Below are positions 43,856 through 53,200 of a DNA stretch of 64,000 nucleotides, piece by piece. Below the pieces are notes generated by a model. The model worked only from the letters and a program-made list of their open reading frames with translations. It was not told where the DNA came from and did no database searches. Origin of the DNA: Tenggerimyces sp963762635 (GTDB taxonomy: Bacteria; Actinomycetota; Actinomycetes; Propionibacteriales; Actinopolymorphaceae); NCBI GenBank assembly GCA_963762635.1, contig CAVXLQ010000003.1, forward strand, positions 62,001 through 126,000, in the 5' to 3' direction. Position numbers and translations under genes: made by a program. The number at the start of each line of letters is the position of its first letter. The first letter of the stretch is position 1.

Positions 43856-46104
43856 GCGATGCGCAGGTTGTCGACGAAGAACGCCATTCCGTACGCGAGC
43901 GGCTCGCCGGTCGAGAAGTACACGCCAGCAAGGGAGTCGGTCTCCTGCGCACGCGTGGTCGTCGAGAACGACTGGCCGTTGATCGTGACCGTCGCCTCGG
44001 TGAGCGTCGCGTCGACCGCGATCTTCGCCCAGGTGAGCAAGGCGATCTTCGCGTTCAGGTTGCCGAGCGACGACCACGTGGTCCCGTCGAACACCTCCAC
44101 CCGTTGCGCGGCGGAGGAGTCGACGAGCCTGAACAGCCATGGCGTCGTACCCGTGTCGCCCGCGTGTCCCTTCAGCCCGAAGACGAACGGGCCGCGGTGG
44201 TCCGACACGCCGAAGTCGAACGACGTCGTCTGGTGGGAGACGTCGGCGGTGAGCTTCGTCGCCGTCGCGTTGTAGTCGAACCACTTGTCCCACAGCCGTA
44301 GAGCCGAGCTGCTGCGGAAGCCGCCCATCTCCGTCGTGCCGGCCTGCGGCGGTACGTCGGTCGTCCACGCGTGCTGCGCCTCGGTGAACCCCCTTGGGAC
44401 GTTGAAGATCGGGTCGTTCTCGAACGTCAATACGTCTTTGGCATAGAGCTCGAGCTCGGTGACAGCCGTCGTCTTGCCCGCCGCGCCAGTGACCCGGACG
44501 TACTGCGCCTTCTGTGCCGGGAAGTCGGTGTAGCGGAGCGAGCGGTCGACTCGTTGCGAGGCGACGATCACCGGCGCCGACCAGGTCGTCCCGTCGAGCG
44601 ACAACGACACGGTCGCGTCGGACGGGATGCCGGCGCCGAGCATGAGCCCGATCTGGTTGATCGAGTACGCCTGGTCCAGCTTCAGCGTCATCGACGGCGC
44701 GCGGTCCGGCTTCCGCTCCTGCAGAACGGCGGCCGCGGTGGAGCCCGAGCTGCCGTCGAACGCTCCCTCGGGCCGCGTCTCGGGGAATCGCTTGTCCTCC
44801 TTGGCGAACTTGCCGGTCACGGTCGCGACGCCCGTCCGTGCCTGAGTCGCGACGTCGAGCTTGCCGGTGCCCGGCGTGACCGCGGAGACATAGCGTGCGT
44901 ACGCACCGAACTGCTCGTTGTACGCGCCGCAGCCCCACACGTGGCACTTGTCGCCGAAGTAGATCGTGCGGTTGGCGCCGACGTTGACGATCGAGTTGTT
45001 GCCGCTCGCGCCGTCGAAGCGTCCGTTGCCGGTCGTCGACGGGGCGTTGGCGTACACGACCTGCGACTCGTTCCACGTTCGGCCGAGTCCGTCGTAGCTG
45101 ACCATGACGCGGTCGTCGGGACGGCCGGTCGCGAGCAGCAGGACGCCGTTCGGCTGGAGGACGAGATGCGGGTTGATTCCCACGACCTGCTTGCCATCTG
45201 GGCCGAGGAGCGGAACAGCCTGCGTCCACGTCTTGGCGTCGTCGTGGGAGTAGCTGACCATCAGGCTGTTCGGAGCGGACTCCGTACGCAGCGCCGCGAC
45301 CATGCCGCCGTCCGTGGTGTACGACCAGCCGGCCTCGTTCACGCCGACCGCGGCCGTGATCCGCGAGCGCTGCGTCCAGGACTCGCCGCCGTCGGTCGAC
45401 TGCATGATGTTGCTCGAGCGGATGCGCTGGGACTGATAGACGGTGTACATCGGAACGAGAATCGTCCCGTCCGTAAGGACAATCGGGTTACGGTGGACGC
45501 GCATGCCGCGGTCGGTGCCGGCGAACACCTCACCGGCTGGTGGCGTGAAGAGGCCCTTGCGGAGTCGCCACGTCTTGCCGCCGTCCTTGGAGTAGTGGGT
45601 GACGATGTTCACCTTGGTCTTGGCGGCGTCGGCCCACTCCGGGATGAAGTCGACGGCGATCAGGCTGCCGTCGGGGAGCCGCGTCATATTGAGACCGGTG
45701 ACCTCCTCGCCCTTCGTCGTGGTGGGGAACGACAGGCCGGAGTCCTCCGAGATCGACAGGTTGGACTGCGTGTTCGCGCTGGCGACGTCGGCGTTGGACC
45801 CGGTCGCGACGAGGATCCGCTTCTTGGTCTGGCCGTCGACGACCGTGTCGTATCCATACGCCATCGGGCCGGTGGCGATCGGGCCGGGGCCCCAGTTCAG
45901 CACGTTCCAGTCCGACGCGAGGGCCATCGCCGGCGCGTTCGGGTCCGCGCCGCTGCCGTGCGGGAAGTCGGGGTGGGGTGGATCCTCCTGCGCGGCCTGC
46001 CGGAGGTGCGTCGTGTCGGAGACCGCCGTACCAGCGATCAGCACGACGGCGAGCGCGAAGCCGATGGCGCCGCTGTGCAGACGGGAAGAGAGGGAAGCAG
46101 GCAT
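43852..46104 (-). CDS. Secreted sialidase-fold (BNR) protein with C-terminal accessory domains
   Basis: 750 residues. A signal peptide (hydrophobic IGFALAVVLIAGTAVS) precedes a six-bladed propeller with Asp-box motifs SEDSGLSFP, SKDGGKTWR, STDGGESWTQ and SHDDAKTWTQ. An F5/8-type domain (about 430-535) and a concanavalin-like C-terminal domain (about 550-750) follow. Such proteins cleave sialic or related acids from glycans. ATG at 46104 has GGAGGG upstream; a longer start at 46137 lies inside an operator palindrome. First gene of the operon. Confidence 0.88.
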   Translation of the reverse strand: MPASLSSRLHSGAIGFALAVVLIAGTAVSDTTHLRQAAQEDPPHPDFPHGSGADPNAPAMALASDWNVLNWGPGPIATGPMAYGYDTVVDGQTKKRILVATGSNADVASANTQSNLSISEDSGLSFPTTTKGEEVTGLNMTRLPDGSLIAVDFIPEWADAAKTKVNIVTHYSKDGGKTWRLRKGLFTPPAGEVFAGTDRGMRVHRNPIVLTDGTILVPMYTVYQSQRIRSSNIMQSTDGGESWTQRSRITAAVGVNEAGWSYTTDGGMVAALRTESAPNSLMVSYSHDDAKTWTQAVPLLGPDGKQVVGINPHLVLQPNGVLLLATGRPDDRVMVSYDGLGRTWNESQVVYANAPSTTGNGRFDGASGNNSIVNVGANRTIYFGDKCHVWGCGAYNEQFGAYARYVSAVTPGTGKLDVATQARTGVATVTGKFAKEDKRFPETRPEGAFDGSSGSTAAAVLQERKPDRAPSMTLKLDQAYSINQIGLMLGAGIPSDATVSLSLDGTTWSAPVIVASQRVDRSLRYTDFPAQKAQYVRVTGAAGKTTAVTELELYAKDVLTFENDPIFNVPRGFTEAQHAWTTDVPPQAGTTEMGGFRSSSALRLWDKWFDYNATATKLTADVSHQTTSFDFGVSDHRGPFVFGLKGHAGDTGTTPWLFRLVDSSAAQRVEVFDGTTWSSLGNLNAKIALLTWAKIAVDATLTEATVTINGQSFSTTTRAQETDSLAGVYFSTGEPLAYGMAFFVDNLRIA

Positions 46105-46126
46105 GAGGCCCTCCGCCGATGGCGTT

Positions 46127-46141
46127 TGGAATCGCATTCCA
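46127..46141. promoter_or_regulatory. Operator palindrome upstream of the sialidase operon
   Basis: TGGAAT-CGC-ATTCCA is a perfect 6-3-6 palindrome 23 bp before the sialidase start. TGGAAT/ATTCCA half sites are typical of IclR-family operators. No IclR gene lies in the window, so the regulator is distant or of another family. Confidence 0.7.
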
Positions 46142-46257
46142 TATCTGCCCGGTGACCCTACGAGCGGGGCATGAAGGTGTCAACGGAGCTGTCCGTTGTT
46201 GACATGGAACGGTGTTTCCTGTTCCGTCGAACCATCCCGCTCGACGGAGGTGGCCGC

Positions 46258-47349
46258 ATGTTCGGTGCACTGGCTTCGTTGCTCGTCGTAGCTTCGCTCG
46301 TCGTTCCCAGTCCACAAGCCGTCGTCGAGACCGTCGCCGTCGCGGGCGGTCCGTGCGGCGACTCGGCTCTCGGCGTGAACTGCCAGGGCTACTTCCCCGA
46401 CCTCGGCGAGGATCCGACCACCGGCGACCTCCTGCTCGTCTACCGCTGGTCGAGCGAGCACGCGCAGCAGGAGAGCGAGATCCGGATGAAGCGCAGCACG
46501 AACGGCGGCGTTTCGTGGGGTGCTCCGACGGTCGTCGCCAAGGCCGCGAACACCGACTACCGGGATCCGTCCATCGCGGCGGTCAAATCGGGCGCGCACG
46601 CTGGCCGGCTGCTGCTGTCGTACTTCGTGGCGAATGCTTCGACGGGCGCTTCGATGGCGTCGCGCGTGCGCTACAAGGACCCTTCGATGGCCTCGTTCAG
46701 CGCGGGGACGATCGTGACCTCGTCCAACCTGGTGGCGCCGTACACGACGTCGAAGGTCGTGCCACTGGCGAACGGCCAGGTGCTGATGCCTGTCTACGGG
46801 TCGCCGGTCGGAGGTGGACCGCACCGCGCGGCGGTGATCGTCAGCGTGGACGGCGGCGTGACGTTCGACGGTGCCGCTGTCGGCCGGCAGAAGACGGTGG
46901 CGAGCAGCGCGACGGTGCCGTTCCAGGAGCCGGCGATCGAGGAGCTGCAGCCGGGGCACGTGCAGATGCTGATCCGTACGACCGGGGTCGGCTACCAATC
47001 GGACTCGTACGACAACACGTATATGTCGACGTGGACGGCTCCGTTCACCCGGCCGGAGCGTCTCCACGCGCCTGAGCTGATCCTGATCCCGGGGACGAGC
47101 TCGTATCCGGTGTTGTGGAGCGAGCCGAACGCCGGGAACACGCTGCGCCCTGTCAAGATCAAGTTGCGGCGGTTCGACGTGCTGTGGGAGAACACGCCGA
47201 CACACACGTTGTACACGCCTTCGTCGGGGTGGGATGCGGGCTACTCGAGCACGATCCCGTTGAGCACCACGCAGCTGATCACCGCGGTGTACGACGAGTC
47301 CCGCCGAGCGGTCTTGACGCTGCGGTACCTGACGACGGACGTGGACTGA
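46258..47349 (+). CDS. Secreted sialidase-like propeller protein
   Basis: 363 residues with a signal peptide (ALASLLVVASLVVPSPQA). Asp-box-like motifs STNGGVSWGAP and SVDGGVTFDG, and the segments YRDPSIAAVKSG and FQEPAIEELQPG (conserved Glu and Arg regions) indicate a BNR/sialidase-type six-bladed propeller. ATG at 46258 follows GGAGG. It diverges from the sialidase operon, sharing its 153-bp promoter region, so the two sides are probably induced together. Confidence 0.85.
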   Translation: MFGALASLLVVASLVVPSPQAVVETVAVAGGPCGDSALGVNCQGYFPDLGEDPTTGDLLLVYRWSSEHAQQESEIRMKRSTNGGVSWGAPTVVAKAANTDYRDPSIAAVKSGAHAGRLLLSYFVANASTGASMASRVRYKDPSMASFSAGTIVTSSNLVAPYTTSKVVPLANGQVLMPVYGSPVGGGPHRAAVIVSVDGGVTFDGAAVGRQKTVASSATVPFQEPAIEELQPGHVQMLIRTTGVGYQSDSYDNTYMSTWTAPFTRPERLHAPELILIPGTSSYPVLWSEPNAGNTLRPVKIKLRRFDVLWENTPTHTLYTPSSGWDAGYSSTIPLSTTQLITAVYDESRRAVLTLRYLTTDVD

Positions 47350-47355
47350 CCTGCT

Positions 47356-47823
47356 CTAGCTCGCCACTGGGCTGGGCAGGCCGGGGAGGACGTTTCCGCA
47401 CTTCTCCTGGCCGTACTCGACGATGCGGTCCGAGGCGGCCTTGTACTCGGGCGTCTCCTTGGGCGGCTTGGTCTCGCCCTTCTCCAGGCCTTCGACCCAC
47501 TCTTGCGTGTAGTCCTTGACCATCCCGAAGTCGTCGCGCACCTCGCTCGGCGCGTGCTCGGCGAGGTTGTCGGCCGCTTCCCGCATCGCGTCGATCGCCT
47601 TCTGGATGTCGGGATCGTCTTGCAGGTCACCGAACGCGGCGACGCCGACGGCCATGCCGGACAGGACGTAGAGCTTGAAGTTCGAGCAGAAGTCGCTGGG
47701 GTCGACCTTGGCCTTGGCTTGCTCGGCGACCGGTTTCTGGTCGCTCGTCGTCTCGGTGCTGCCGGGTCCGCAGCCGGCCAGGAGGGCCGCGACGGCGAGC
47801 AGGGCGATGGTGTAGCGCTTCAT
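47356..47823 (-). CDS. Small lipoprotein of unknown function
   Basis: 155 residues with a signal peptide and lipobox (ALLAGCGPGS), so anchored outside. The mature part is helical and acidic, with two cysteines (DFCSNFKLYVL and QEKCGNVLPG) likely to pair. No domain recognised. The start at 47823 is preferred over a GTG three codons earlier. It ends 7 bp from the sialidase-like gene stop. Confidence 0.8.
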   Translation of the reverse strand: MKRYTIALLAVAALLAGCGPGSTETTSDQKPVAEQAKAKVDPSDFCSNFKLYVLSGMAVGVAAFGDLQDDPDIQKAIDAMREAADNLAEHAPSEVRDDFGMVKDYTQEWVEGLEKGETKPPKETPEYKAASDRIVEYGQEKCGNVLPGLPSPVAS

Positions 47824-47877
47824 GGTGCTCAACGTACGAAGCGGGACGGCCGGACGAATCCGGGAAAACCCTCGCGA

Positions 47878-48621
47878 TCAAGCCTGGCTGTCGATGACGT
47901 GGCGGAGGTAGCGATGGGGATCGCGGAGGAAACTCTTCCAGTGGTCGACGAGCAGCAGGTCGTCCCAGGTGGCGCGGCGGATGCCCCAGTCGCCGAGCTC
48001 GAGAATCGTGGCACCCGGCAGCGCGGTAAGGATGGGTGAGTGGGTCGCGCAGAGGATCTGCGCGCCGTTCTTGGTGAGCTCGTCGAGGACGCCGATGAGC
48101 GCGAGGCAGGACGAGAACGAGAGCGCGGACTCGGGCTCGTCCAGGCAGTAGAAGCCCGGTGAGTTGAACCTGTTGCGGAGGATCGCGAGGAACGACTCGC
48201 CGTGGCTGAACTCGTGGTAGTCGGTCTGGTCGCCTCCGAACGGGTTCGGGTGGTCCTGGAAGTAGCTGTAGAACCCGTGCATGGTCTCTGCTCTGAGGAA
48301 GAATCCCCACCGCGGTGCGCCGGCGGTGCGTTCGAGCCGAATCGCCTTGTGCAGTGGGGATTCCGACTCCCTCGTGGTGTTGTTGGCCCAAATGGAGCCG
48401 CCCTCGGGAGACAGGCCGTACGCCATCGCGATGCCCTCGAGCACGGTGGACTTGCCGCTGCCGTTCTCGCCGACGAGGAACGTGACGCCCGGCTTGAGAT
48501 CGAGCCCCTCGGCGAGTAGCTGTGCGACCGGCGGGATGGTGAACGGCCAGCGGGTGGTGTCGACGTCGGCATGCTCGTCGTTGAGGATCCGGCGGACGAC
48601 GCGGCGGTCGTTGATGGTCAC
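47878..48621 (-). CDS. AAA/ABC-type ATPase, second of a tandem pair
   Basis: 247 residues with Walker A GENGSGKST, a signature-like SHGESFLAIL, Walker B FYCLDEPESALSF and the H-loop CATHSP. It is an ABC-type ATPase without transmembrane domain, related to the predicted ATPase COG3910 group. It shares roughly 70% of residues with the gene directly upstream. The start overlaps the stop of that gene by 4 bp (ATGA). Partners and role unknown. Confidence 0.85.
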   Translation of the reverse strand: MTINDRRVVRRILNDEHADVDTTRWPFTIPPVAQLLAEGLDLKPGVTFLVGENGSGKSTVLEGIAMAYGLSPEGGSIWANNTTRESESPLHKAIRLERTAGAPRWGFFLRAETMHGFYSYFQDHPNPFGGDQTDYHEFSHGESFLAILRNRFNSPGFYCLDEPESALSFSSCLALIGVLDELTKNGAQILCATHSPILTALPGATILELGDWGIRRATWDDLLLVDHWKSFLRDPHRYLRHVIDSQA

Positions 48622-49346
48622 GGCTCGATGACGTGGCGGAGGTAGCGATGGGGGTCGGTGAGGTAGCTCTTCCAGTGGTCGACGAGCAGGAGGTCGTCCC
48701 AGCTGGTGCGGCGGATGCCCCAGTCGCCGATTTCGAGGATGGTGGCGCCGGGGAGCGCGGTGATGAGGGGTGAGTGGGTGGCGCAGATGACCTGGCCGCC
48801 GTTCTTGGCGAGGTCGTCGAGAACTCCCATGAGGGCGAGGCAGGAGGAGAACGAGAGGGCGGACTCGGGTTCGTCCAGGCAGTAGAAGCCGGGGGAGTCG
48901 AAGCGGCTGCGGAGGATCTCGATGAACGACTCGCCGTGGCTGAGCTCGTGGAAGTTCGCGTCGCGCGAGCCGGGGTTGGCTTCGAGGTAGGTGTAGAAGC
49001 CGTGCATGGTCTCGGCGCGGAGGAAGAAGCCCCAGCGCGGTGCGCCGGCTGAGCGGATCAGCTGGAGCTTGTCGTGCAGCGACGACTCGGTCGCGCGGCT
49101 GGAGTGCTGGGCGTAGACGGAGCCGCCTTCGGGGGAGAGGCCGTACGCCATCGCGATGCCCTCGAGCAACGTGGACTTGCCGCTGCCGTTCTCGCCGACG
49201 AGGAACGTGACGCCCGGCTTGAGATCGAGCCCCTCGGCGAGCAGCTGAGCCACGGGCGGGAGCGTGAACGGCCAGCTCCCACCCTCCACGGCCGCCTGCT
49301 CATGCCGCTGGATGCGGCGCACGACCCGCTTGTCGAGAACCCCCAT
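48618..49346 (-). CDS. AAA/ABC-type ATPase, first of a tandem pair
   Basis: 242 residues, paralogous to the next gene along its whole length: the Walker A GENGSGKST, the segment SAGAPRWGFFLRAETMHGFY, Walker B FYCLDEPESALSF and CATHSPLITALPGATILE are almost the same. Differences cluster at residues 10-25 and 80-95. Tandem copies suggest a heterodimer, or a recent duplication with specialised halves. Overlapping start and stop indicate one operon. Confidence 0.85.
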   Translation of the reverse strand: MGVLDKRVVRRIQRHEQAAVEGGSWPFTLPPVAQLLAEGLDLKPGVTFLVGENGSGKSTLLEGIAMAYGLSPEGGSVYAQHSSRATESSLHDKLQLIRSAGAPRWGFFLRAETMHGFYTYLEANPGSRDANFHELSHGESFIEILRSRFDSPGFYCLDEPESALSFSSCLALMGVLDDLAKNGGQVICATHSPLITALPGATILEIGDWGIRRTSWDDLLLVDHWKSYLTDPHRYLRHVIEP

Positions 49347-49377
49347 GCCCAGCAGGCTACCCGCGCCCGCCGACAGG

Positions 49378-50028
49378 CTAGTTCCGCTCGGCTCCCAGCA
49401 ACGGCAGGCACGGGGCGAGGCCCTCCAGCGTCGCGTCGACGGTCCGGTGCTTCTCCCAGTCCTCCCGGGTGAGCCGGAAACGCTGTTCCAGCGCCAGCTT
49501 CCCCTTCGGCACACCCCGGCCGATCCCGTTCTCCGCATAGCCGAGCTTGCGCGACACAGCCAGCGAGGCGTGGTTGTACAGGTAGCCGACCGACACCGCT
49601 TCCTCGGCACCCAGCCCGGCGAACGCCAGGTGCAGCATGGCGGCGCGCATCTCGGTGCCGATGCCCTGTCCCTGATGGCGGAGGCCGAGCCAGGACTCGG
49701 ACGCCACCTGACGCTGGATCGTGAAGTCGTCCGCCTCGAGCTGCTGGACCCCTACCGGAGCACCGTCGAGGAAGACAACGAGGTTCAGCGCCCACGACGA
49801 GGGCGAGAGCTCAGCCATCGCCCGCCAATGCCGCCGGATGACGTGGCGTGCCCGCTCGACGGGCGGCAGCTCGGACCACGGGTTCCCGAACGGCATCATG
49901 TCCGGCGCGTGGATCCCGTCGACGGCCAGCTCCGCGAGCGAGGCGAGTTCCTCGTCCGTGGGCAGCCTCAGCTCCAGCCGAGGGGTGCGCACCCGAAGCC
50001 CCAGTACGGGGAAATGATCGATCAGCAT
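49378..50028 (-). CDS. GNAT-family N-acetyltransferase (RimJ/RimL-like)
   Basis: 216 residues. The RimJ-like N-terminus (TPRLELRLPTDEELASLAEL) and acetyl-CoA loop (LRHQGQGIGTEMRAAMLHL) plus NHASLAVSRKLGYAENG support a GNAT acting on N-termini or small amines. It lies between the ATPase pair and the DUF6104 gene on the same strand, 10 bp downstream of the latter. Confidence 0.88.
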   Translation of the reverse strand: MLIDHFPVLGLRVRTPRLELRLPTDEELASLAELAVDGIHAPDMMPFGNPWSELPPVERARHVIRRHWRAMAELSPSSWALNLVVFLDGAPVGVQQLEADDFTIQRQVASESWLGLRHQGQGIGTEMRAAMLHLAFAGLGAEEAVSVGYLYNHASLAVSRKLGYAENGIGRGVPKGKLALEQRFRLTREDWEKHRTVDATLEGLAPCLPLLGAERN

Positions 50029-50037
50029 GAGAAGGGC

Positions 50038-50214
50038 TCAGCCGTCCTCGTCGTCCAGCCGCGCGAGCCACGTCGCCAGGCGTTCGACGGGGGTCTCGAA
50101 CTCCGGGTTCAGGTCCACGAACTCCTGCAGCCGGTCGGCCAGCCACGCGAGCGAGACCTCTTCCTCGCCTCGTCGCGTGACCAGCTCTTCCAGACCGCGA
50201 TCGGTGAAGTACAA
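50038..50214 (-). CDS. DUF6104-type small protein
   Basis: 58 residues from a TTG start 10 bp after the kgd stop, with AGGGG before it. The sequence YFTDRGLEELVTRRGEEEVS and VDLNPEFETPVERLATWLAR, ending RLDDEDG, matches the small conserved actinobacterial DUF6104 family that often follows kgd. Acidic, soluble, function unknown. It was found by reading directly after kgd. Confidence 0.85.
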   Translation of the reverse strand: MYFTDRGLEELVTRRGEEEVSLAWLADRLQEFVDLNPEFETPVERLATWLARLDDEDG

Positions 50215-50223
50215 CCCAAGCCC

Positions 50224-53200
50224 CTAAGCGAACGCCGTCTCGAGCAGGCCGTCCAGCTCGTCCACGTGCACCGAGTGGGATCCCACCGCGGGGGCCGCGG
50301 CCGCCTGGCGCGAGACCAGGCGGATCCGCTGCGACAGCTGCGGCGCCAGGTTGAGGAGCATGTGCGGCCACGCGCCCTGGTTCTCCGGCTCGTCCTGCAC
50401 CCACAGGATGTCGCCGGCGTTCGGGTACGCGGCCAACGCGTCCTGGATCTCCGCGACCGGCACAGGCGCGAGCTGCTCGACCCGGACGATCGCCGTACGG
50501 GGCTGGTCGCCCTCGCGACGGTCGCGCTCGGCGAACAGGTCCCACGAGATCCGGCCGGAGGTGAGGATCACCCGGCTGACGCCGTCGTTCACCGTCACCG
50601 AACGGTCCGCCAGCACCGGCTGCCAGGTGCCCTGCGCGAAGTCGTCGGGCTGCGAGACCGCCGCCTTGTTCCGCAGCATCGACTTCGGCGTGAACACGAC
50701 CAGCGGCCGATGCTTCGAGCCGAGCGCCTGCCAGCGGAGCAGGTGGAAGTAGTTGGCCGGCGTCGACGGCTGCGCGACCGTCATCGACTCGCCCGACACC
50801 ATCTGCAGGTAGCGCTCGATGCGCGCCGAGGAGTGGTCGGGACCTTGGCCCTCGTAGCCGTGCGGCAGCAGCAGGACGACGCCCGACTGCTGGCCCCACT
50901 TCGCCTCACCGGAGGAGATGAACTCGTCGATGATCGTCTGCGCGCCGTTCGCGAAGTCGCCGAACTGCGCCTCCCACAGCACCAGAGCGTCCGGCCGGGC
51001 CACCGAGTAGCCGTACTCGAAGCCCATCGCCGCGAACTCCGACAGCAGCGAGTCGTAGACGTAGAAGGTGCCCTGGTTCTCGTCGAGCCGGGACAGCGGC
51101 GTCCACTCCGCGCCGTTCTTGCGGTCGATGATCGTCGCGAACCGGGAGACGAACGTCCCGCGCCGCGAGTCCTGCCCGGCGAGGCGCACCGGGCGGCCGT
51201 CCAGCAGCAGTGCGCCGAACGCCACGATCTCCGCCGTGCCCCAGTCGATCGGGCCCTCGGTGATCGCCGCGGCGCGACGCTGCAGCTGCGGCATCACCTT
51301 CGGGTGCACGGTGAAGCCCTCGGGCACCGACACGTGCGCGTCCGCGATCTTCTTCAGCGTCTCGAACGGGATGTGCGTCTGCAACGTGCCCTGCGGCTTG
51401 TCCGGGTAGTCCGGAATCGCGACGTACGTCTCGTCCACCGGCGCGGTCTTGGCGGCGCGCACCTCCGCGAACACGCGCTCCAACCGCTCCTGGTAGTCGC
51501 GCAGCGCCTGCTCGGCCTCCTCGACCGAGATGTCGCCACGACCGATCAGAGCCTCGGTGTAGAGCTTGCGCACCGAGCGCTTCTTCTCGATCAGGTCGTA
51601 CATGATCGGCTGAGTGAAGCTCGGGTCGTCGCCCTCGTTGTGGCCGCGGCGGCGGTAGCAGATCACGTCGATCACGACGTCCTTGTGGAACGTCTGGCGG
51701 AACTCGAACGCCAGCCGCGCCACCCGGATGCACGCCTCGGGGTCGTCGCCGTTCACGTGGAAGATCGGCGCCTGGATCATCCGCGCCACGTCGGTCGAGT
51801 AGACCGACGAACGCGACGCCGCCGGCGAGGTGGTGAAGCCGACCTGGTTGTTGACGATCACGTGGACCGTGCCGCCCGTACGGTAGCCGCGCAGCTGCGA
51901 CAGGTTGAGCGTCTCCGCGACCACACCCTGGCCGGCGAACGCGGCGTCACCGTGCACGAGCACGGGCAGCACCGGGAAGTCCGCGCCCCGGTTGAGGATG
52001 TCCTGCTTCGCGCGCGTGATGCCCTCGAGCACCGGGTCGACGGCCTCGAGGTGGGACGGGTTCGCCGCGACCGACACCTTGATCTTGGCGCCGTTCTCGG
52101 CGAGGAACTCACCATCCACGCCCAGGTGGTACTTCACGTCGCCGGAGCCCTGGATCGTGCGCGGGTCGATGTTGCCCTCGAACTCGCGGAAGATCTGCCC
52201 GCTGGCCTTGCTCGCGATGTTGGCGAGTACGTTCAGCCGGCCGCGGTGGGCCATGCCGATCGTGACCTCGTCGAGGTCGTTCATCGCGGCCTGCTCACAG
52301 AGCTCGTCGAGGAGCGCGATCGTCGACTCGCCGCCCTCCAACGAGAACCGCTTCTGCCCGACGTACTTGGTCTGCAGGAACGTCTCGAACGCCTCGGCCT
52401 GGTTGAGCTTCGCGAGGATGCGCAGCTGCTCCTGCCGCGGCAGCCGCTCCTGCGGACGTTCGACGCGATCCTGGATCCAGCGCCGTTCCTCCGGGTCCTG
52501 GATGTGCATGTACTCGATGCCGGTGGTGCGGCAGTACGCGTCGCGCAGCACCCCGAGCACCTCGCGCAGCAGCATGAACCGCTTGCGCCCGCCGCCGAAC
52601 GAGCCGGTCGCGAACTCACGGTCGAGGTCCCACAGCGTGAGGCCATGCGTGACGACGTCGAGGTCGTCGTGCCGGCGCATCTTGTACTCGAGCGGGTCGG
52701 TGTCGGCCATCAGGTGGCCACGGACGCGGAACGCGTGGATCAGCTCGAGCACGCGCGCCTGCTTGCCGACCTCGTCGTCGTGCGACGCGGGGATGTCGGA
52801 GACCCAGCGGACGGGCTCGTACGGGATCCGCAGCGCGGCGAAGATGTCGTCGTAGAAGCCCTCCGCGCCCAGCAGCAGCTGGTGGATGCGGCGGAGGAAC
52901 TCACCGGACTGTGCGCCCTGGATCACGCGGTGGTCGTACGTCGAGGTGAGCGTCATGACCTTGCTCACCGCGAGCTTGTTCATCGTCGTCTCGGCGGCGC
53001 CCTGGTACTCGGCGGGGTACTCCATCGCGCCGACGCCGACGATCGTGGCCTGCCCCTGCATCAGCCGCGGCACCGAGTGCGAGGTGCCGATCGTGCCGGG
53101 GTTGGTGAGGCTGATCGTGGTGCCCTGGAAGTCCTCGACGGTGAGCTTGCCGTTGCGGGTCCGGCGGACGATGTCCTCGTACGCCGACCAGAACGAGGCG

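Noticed and set aside
42665..45229. 854-residue minus-strand frame ending in the enolase-superfamily enzyme
   Set aside because: Only the last 396 residues are real; the upstream extension is an alternative frame of the sialidase-fold gene.
46137..46141. Alternative start of the sialidase-fold gene at 46137
   Set aside because: It would place the start codon inside the operator palindrome; the GGAGGG site favours 46104.
46128..46153. GGAAT in the sialidase promoter as a SigR promoter
   Set aside because: The 18-bp spacing leads to GGT, not GTT, and the GGAAT is part of a symmetric operator.
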